A DNA stretch of 64,000 nucleotides from the NCBI GenBank assembly GCA_027923505.1, contig BROI01000009.1:868001-932000 (forward strand). The letters are read 5' to 3'. The position numbers and the translations under genes are program-made. The notes beneath the pieces were generated by a model that made no database searches, was not told the DNA's origin, and saw only the letters and a list, made by a program, of their open reading frames with translations. Positions 60,701-64,000 of this stretch are shown in pieces. The DNA comes from Mayamaea pseudoterrestris (lineage: Eukaryota; Bacillariophyta; Bacillariophyceae; Sellaphorales; Sellaphoraceae). Position 1 is the stretch's first letter; each line of letters starts with the position of its first letter.

Positions 60701-63600
60701 GCAGTCCCCTGAGACACCAGCCAGGCATACCATCTTGTAGCGCATCCCATATAATGATGTTGGCACCATTCTGGTGTCATTTGGGTGTATACATGGCCTG
60801 CTGTAGGGGTGTTTGAATGTCAAGGCATCTGCGGGCTGAGACTGGTGACAAGTTGTCACCAAATACATTGCCGTCCCCTGAGACACCAGCCAGGCATACC
60901 ATCTTGTAGCGCATCCCATATAATGATGTTGGCACCATTCTGGTGTCATTTGGGTGTATACATGGCCTGCTGTAGGGGCATTTGAATGTCAAGGCATCTG
61001 CAGGCTGAGACTGGTGACAAGTTGTCACCAAATACATTGCAGTCCCCTGAGACACCAGCCAGGCATACCATCCTGCAGCGCAGCCTTAATAATGATGTTG
61101 GCACCATTCTGGTGTCATTTGGGTGTATACATGGCCTGCTGTAGGAGCATTTGAATGTCAAGGCATCTGCGGGCTGAGACTGGTGACAAGTTGTCACCAA
61201 ATACATTGCCGTCCCCTGAGACACCAGCCAGGCATACCATCTTGTAGCGCATCCCATATAATGATGTTGGCACCATTCTGGTGTCATTTGGGTGTATACA
61301 TGGCCTGCTGTAGGGGCATTTGAATGTCAAGGCATCTGCGGGCTGAGACTGGTGACAAGTTGTCACCAAATACATTGCAGTCCCCTGAGACACCAGCCAG
61401 GCATACCATCTTGTAGCGCATCCCATATAATGATGTTGGCACCATTCTGGTGTCATTTGGGTGTATACATGGCCTGCTGTAGGGGTTTTTTAATGTCAAG
61501 GCATCTGCAGGCTGAGACTGGTGACAAGTTGTCACCAAATACATTGCCGTCCCCTGAGACACCAGCCAGGCATACCATCTTGTAGCGCATCCCATATAAT
61601 GATGTTGGCACCATTCTGGTGTCATTTGGGTGTATACATGGCCTGCTGTAGGGGCGTTTGAATGTCAAGGCATCTGCGGGCTGAGACTGGTGACAAGTTG
61701 TCACCAAATACATTGCCGTCCCCTGAGACACCAGCCAGGCATACCATCTTGTAGCGCATCCCATATAATGATGTTGGCACCATTCTGGTGTCATTTGGGT
61801 GTATACATGGCCTGCTGTAGGGGCATTTGAATGTCAAGGCATCTGCGGGCTGAGACTGGTGACAAGTTGTCACCAAATACATTGCCGTCCCCTGAGACAC
61901 CAGCCAGGCATACCATCTTGTAGCGCATCCCATATAATGATGTTGGCACCATTCTGGTGTCATTTGGGTGTATACATGGCCTGCTGTAGGGGCATTTGAA
62001 TGTCAAGGCATCTGCGGGCTGAGACTGGTGACAAGTTGTCACCAAATACATTGCAGTCCCCTGAGACACCAGCCAGGCATACCATCTTGTAGCGCATCCC
62101 ATATAATGATGTTGGCACCATTCTGGTGTCATTTGGGTGTATACATGGCCTGCTGTAGGGGCATTTGAATGTCAAGGCATCTGCGGGCTGAGACTGGTGA
62201 CAAGTTGTCACCAAATACATTGCCGTCCCCTGAGACAAAAGCCAGGCATACCATCTTGTACCATAGCTTTAATAATGTGTTGGCACCATTCTGGTGTCAT
62301 TTGGGTGTATACATGACCTGCTGTAGGCGTGTTTGAATGCCAAGGCATCTGCAGGCTGAGACTGGTGACAAGTTGTCACCAAATACATTGCCGTCCCCTG
62401 AGACACCAGCCAGGCATACCATCTTGTAGCGCAGCCTAAATAATGATGTTGGCACCATTCTGGTGTCATTTGGGTGTATACATGGCCTGCTGTAGGGGCA
62501 TTTGAATGTCAAGGCATCTGCGGGCTGAGACTGGTGACAAGTTGTCACCAAATACATTGCAGTCCCCTGAGACACCAGCCAGGCATACCATCTTGTAGCG
62601 CATCCCATATAATGATGTTGGCACCATTCTGGTGTCATTTGGGTGTATACATGGCCTGCTGTAGGGGCATTTGAATGTCAAGGCATCTGCGGGCTGAGAC
62701 TGGTGACAAGTTGTCACCAAATACATTGCAGTCCCCTGAGACACCAGCCAGGCATACCATCTTGTAGCGCATCCCATATAATGATGTTGGCACCATTCTG
62801 GTGTCATTTGGGTGTATACATGGCCTGCTGTAGGGGTGTTTGAATGTCAAGGCATCTGCAGGCTGAGACTGGTGACAAGTTGCACCCAAATACATTGCAG
62901 TCCCGGAGACACCAGCCAGCCATCTGTCCTAAATAATGATGTTGGTACCATTCTGGTGTCATTTGGGTGTATACATGGCCTGCTGTAGGGGCATTTGAAT
63001 GTCAAGGCATCCAGGCTGAGACTGGTGACAAGTTGTCACCAAATACATTGCAGTCCCCTGAGACACCAGCCAGGCATACCATCTTGTAGCGCATCCCATA
63101 TAATGATGTTGGCACCATTCTGGTGTCATTTGGGTGTATACATGGCCTGCTGTTGGGGTGTTTAAATGTCAAGGCATCTGCCGGCTGAGATTGGTGACAA
63201 GTTGTCACCAGATACATTGCAGTCCCCTGAGACACCAGCCAGGCATAACATTTTGTATCGCAGCCTGAAAAATGATGTTGGCACCATTCTGGTGTTATTT
63301 GGGTGTATACATGGCCTGGGGTGCGTTTTGAATGTCAAGGCATCTGCAGGCTGAGACTGGTGACAAGTTGTCACCAAATACATTGCCGTCCCCTGAGACA
63401 AAAGCCAGGCATACCATCTTGTAGCGCATCCCATATAATGATGTTGGCACCATTCTGGTGTCATTTGGGTGTATACATGGCCTGCTGTAGGGGCATTTGA
63501 ATGTCAAGGCATCGGTGGGCTGAGACTGGTGACAAGTTGTCACCAAATACATTGCAGTCCCCTGAGACACCAGCCAGGCATACTATCCTGTAGCGCATCC
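51720..63600. repeat. Satellite array B, 169-bp tandem unit, about 70 copies
   Basis: Head-to-tail 169-bp units over ~11.9 kb. Landmarks: CCATCTTGTAGCGC, ATGATGTTGGCACCATTCTGG, TGTCATTTGGGTGTATACATG, GCCTGCTGTAGGGG, GAATGTCAAGGCATCTGC and TGGTGACAAGTTGTCACCA. The core (about 52.2-63.6 kb) is very uniform; the left margin (51720-52170) is strongly diverged, as at an old array edge, while the right end stops sharply at about 63600. Irregular units occur near 54220-54530 and 62880-62940. Recurrent variants (GACAAAAGCCAGG; CATGAGACACCAGCTAGG; CATCCCATATAATG versus CAGCCTAAATAATG) mark duplicated blocks. Confidence 0.96.
56449..56467. repeat. Representative 19-bp satellite palindrome
   Basis: TGGTGACAAGTTGTCACCA has 9-bp arms around a single central G. 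One copy sits in nearly every 169-bp unit of both arrays; this is one example from the uniform core of array B. Confidence 0.9.
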
Positions 63601-63630
63601 AAGCTTTATTCCATGGTGAGACTTTTTCAT

Positions 63631-63890
63631 TGATAGCCGTTGAAAATGAGTTATTGGCACTGTGCTCCAGGAATGTACTATGATAGCCATTGAAAATCAA
63701 AGTTTTCACACTGGTTCAGAGTGTAGCATTGACAGCTATTGAAAATCAAATTGTGTGGCACTGTGCTCCGGAATGTACTTTGATGCCGTTGAAAATCAAA
63801 GTTTTGCACACTGTTTCGTATAGTTGTGTTAAATCAATTTTGCCACTGTTCTCCGTATTTATTACTTCGATTTGGTGAAATCAGTGACAT
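63631..63890. repeat. Degenerate ~50-bp tandem repeat flanking array B
   Basis: TGATAGCCGTTGAAAAT-like words start at 63631, 63681, 63730 and 63781 (spacing 50, 49, 51). Alternate units resemble each other more (GGCACTGTGCTCC forms versus AGTTTTCACACTG forms), so the real period may be ~100 bp. Two more decayed copies run to about 63890. It is unrelated to the 169-bp unit. Confidence 0.75.
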
Positions 63891-64000
63891 CAATCAAGAC
63901 ACTGTTTGTGCTCAAGTCATTCATTTTTGGCATCGGAATAGATACCATGAAAATCAACATTTTTGCTTGGTTGTTGAAAATCTGGTGTGGCACTTCGTTT

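Noticed and set aside
51720-63600. Dozens of near-identical 113-aa (minus) and 66-aa (plus) open frames across array B and 88-aa frames across array A
   Set aside because: They repeat with the 169-bp unit. Because 169 is one more than a multiple of 3, each frame passes through successive units in different phases. There is no start context, no conserved domain and no codon-level selection visible; they are by-products of an open, uniform satellite.
51720-63600. Calling array B a centromere outright
   Set aside because: A period near nucleosome size and a conserved palindrome are suggestive, but described diatom centromeres are short AT-rich segments and no chromatin data are available; kept as a hypothesis.

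Overview
The window is nuclear DNA of a photosynthetic stramenopile, almost certainly a diatom. Many genes carry short GT-AG introns (about 70-260 bp). Several proteins have a signal peptide followed by an aromatic residue at the predicted cleavage site, the bipartite plastid pre-sequence of diatoms (ANA-F, ALA-F, QA-W contexts). There is a front-end desaturase closely resembling the Phaeodactylum delta-6 enzyme, a protein with two copies of the stramenopile-expanded DUF6824-type domain, and a Ty1/copia-type fossil. No tRNA, rRNA or CRISPR was seen.

Layout. 1-12.0 kb: a truncated acidic protein, two sulfotransferase-like type II membrane proteins, a p24 cargo receptor, a small plastid-targeted membrane protein, an HMG-box/histone-fold fusion, an Hsp101/ClpB chaperone, a Cys-motif plastid protein and a TFIIS-type zinc-ribbon protein. 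12.2-16.2 kb: satellite array A (169-bp unit, about 24 copies), ending 79 bp before the ATG of a plastid ClpP gene. 16.3-24.5 kb: ClpP, whose frame is restored only by a 5-nt microexon, then the double-DUF6824 protein, a third sulfotransferase and a copia-like fossil. 24.6-51.6 kb: a gene-dense block with a plastid sigma factor, a polytopic membrane protein, a CUL3-type cullin, a delta-6 desaturase head-to-head with a peroxisomal enoyl-CoA isomerase, a DIS3L1-type exoribonuclease, a subtilase, a GH16-type membrane protein, a membrane cyclophilin-like protein, DDB1, a PsbP-like lumen protein and an aminoacylase-1-type peptidase. 51.7-63.6 kb: satellite array B (same family, about 70 copies), followed by an unrelated ~50-bp repeat to about 63.9 kb.

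How the genes relate. They are separately transcribed eukaryotic genes, but themes recur: plastid biogenesis and proteostasis (ClpP, sigma factor, PsbP-like, two uncharacterised plastid proteins), secretory-pathway carbohydrate or protein modification (three sulfotransferases, p24, GH16, subtilase), ubiquitin-ligase scaffolds (cullin, DDB1) and lipid metabolism (desaturase plus isomerase sharing a 347-bp divergent promoter).

Most notable: the 5-nt ClpP microexon; a 19-bp palindrome conserved in nearly every satellite unit of both arrays; an HMG-box + histone-fold + PIP-like-tail protein; a 42-bp ACGTCA-bearing minisatellite in a divergent promoter; and the satellite array abutting a housekeeping gene. 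All splice junctions are inferred by eye from GT/AG sites, frame and family conservation; no alignment or search was run.
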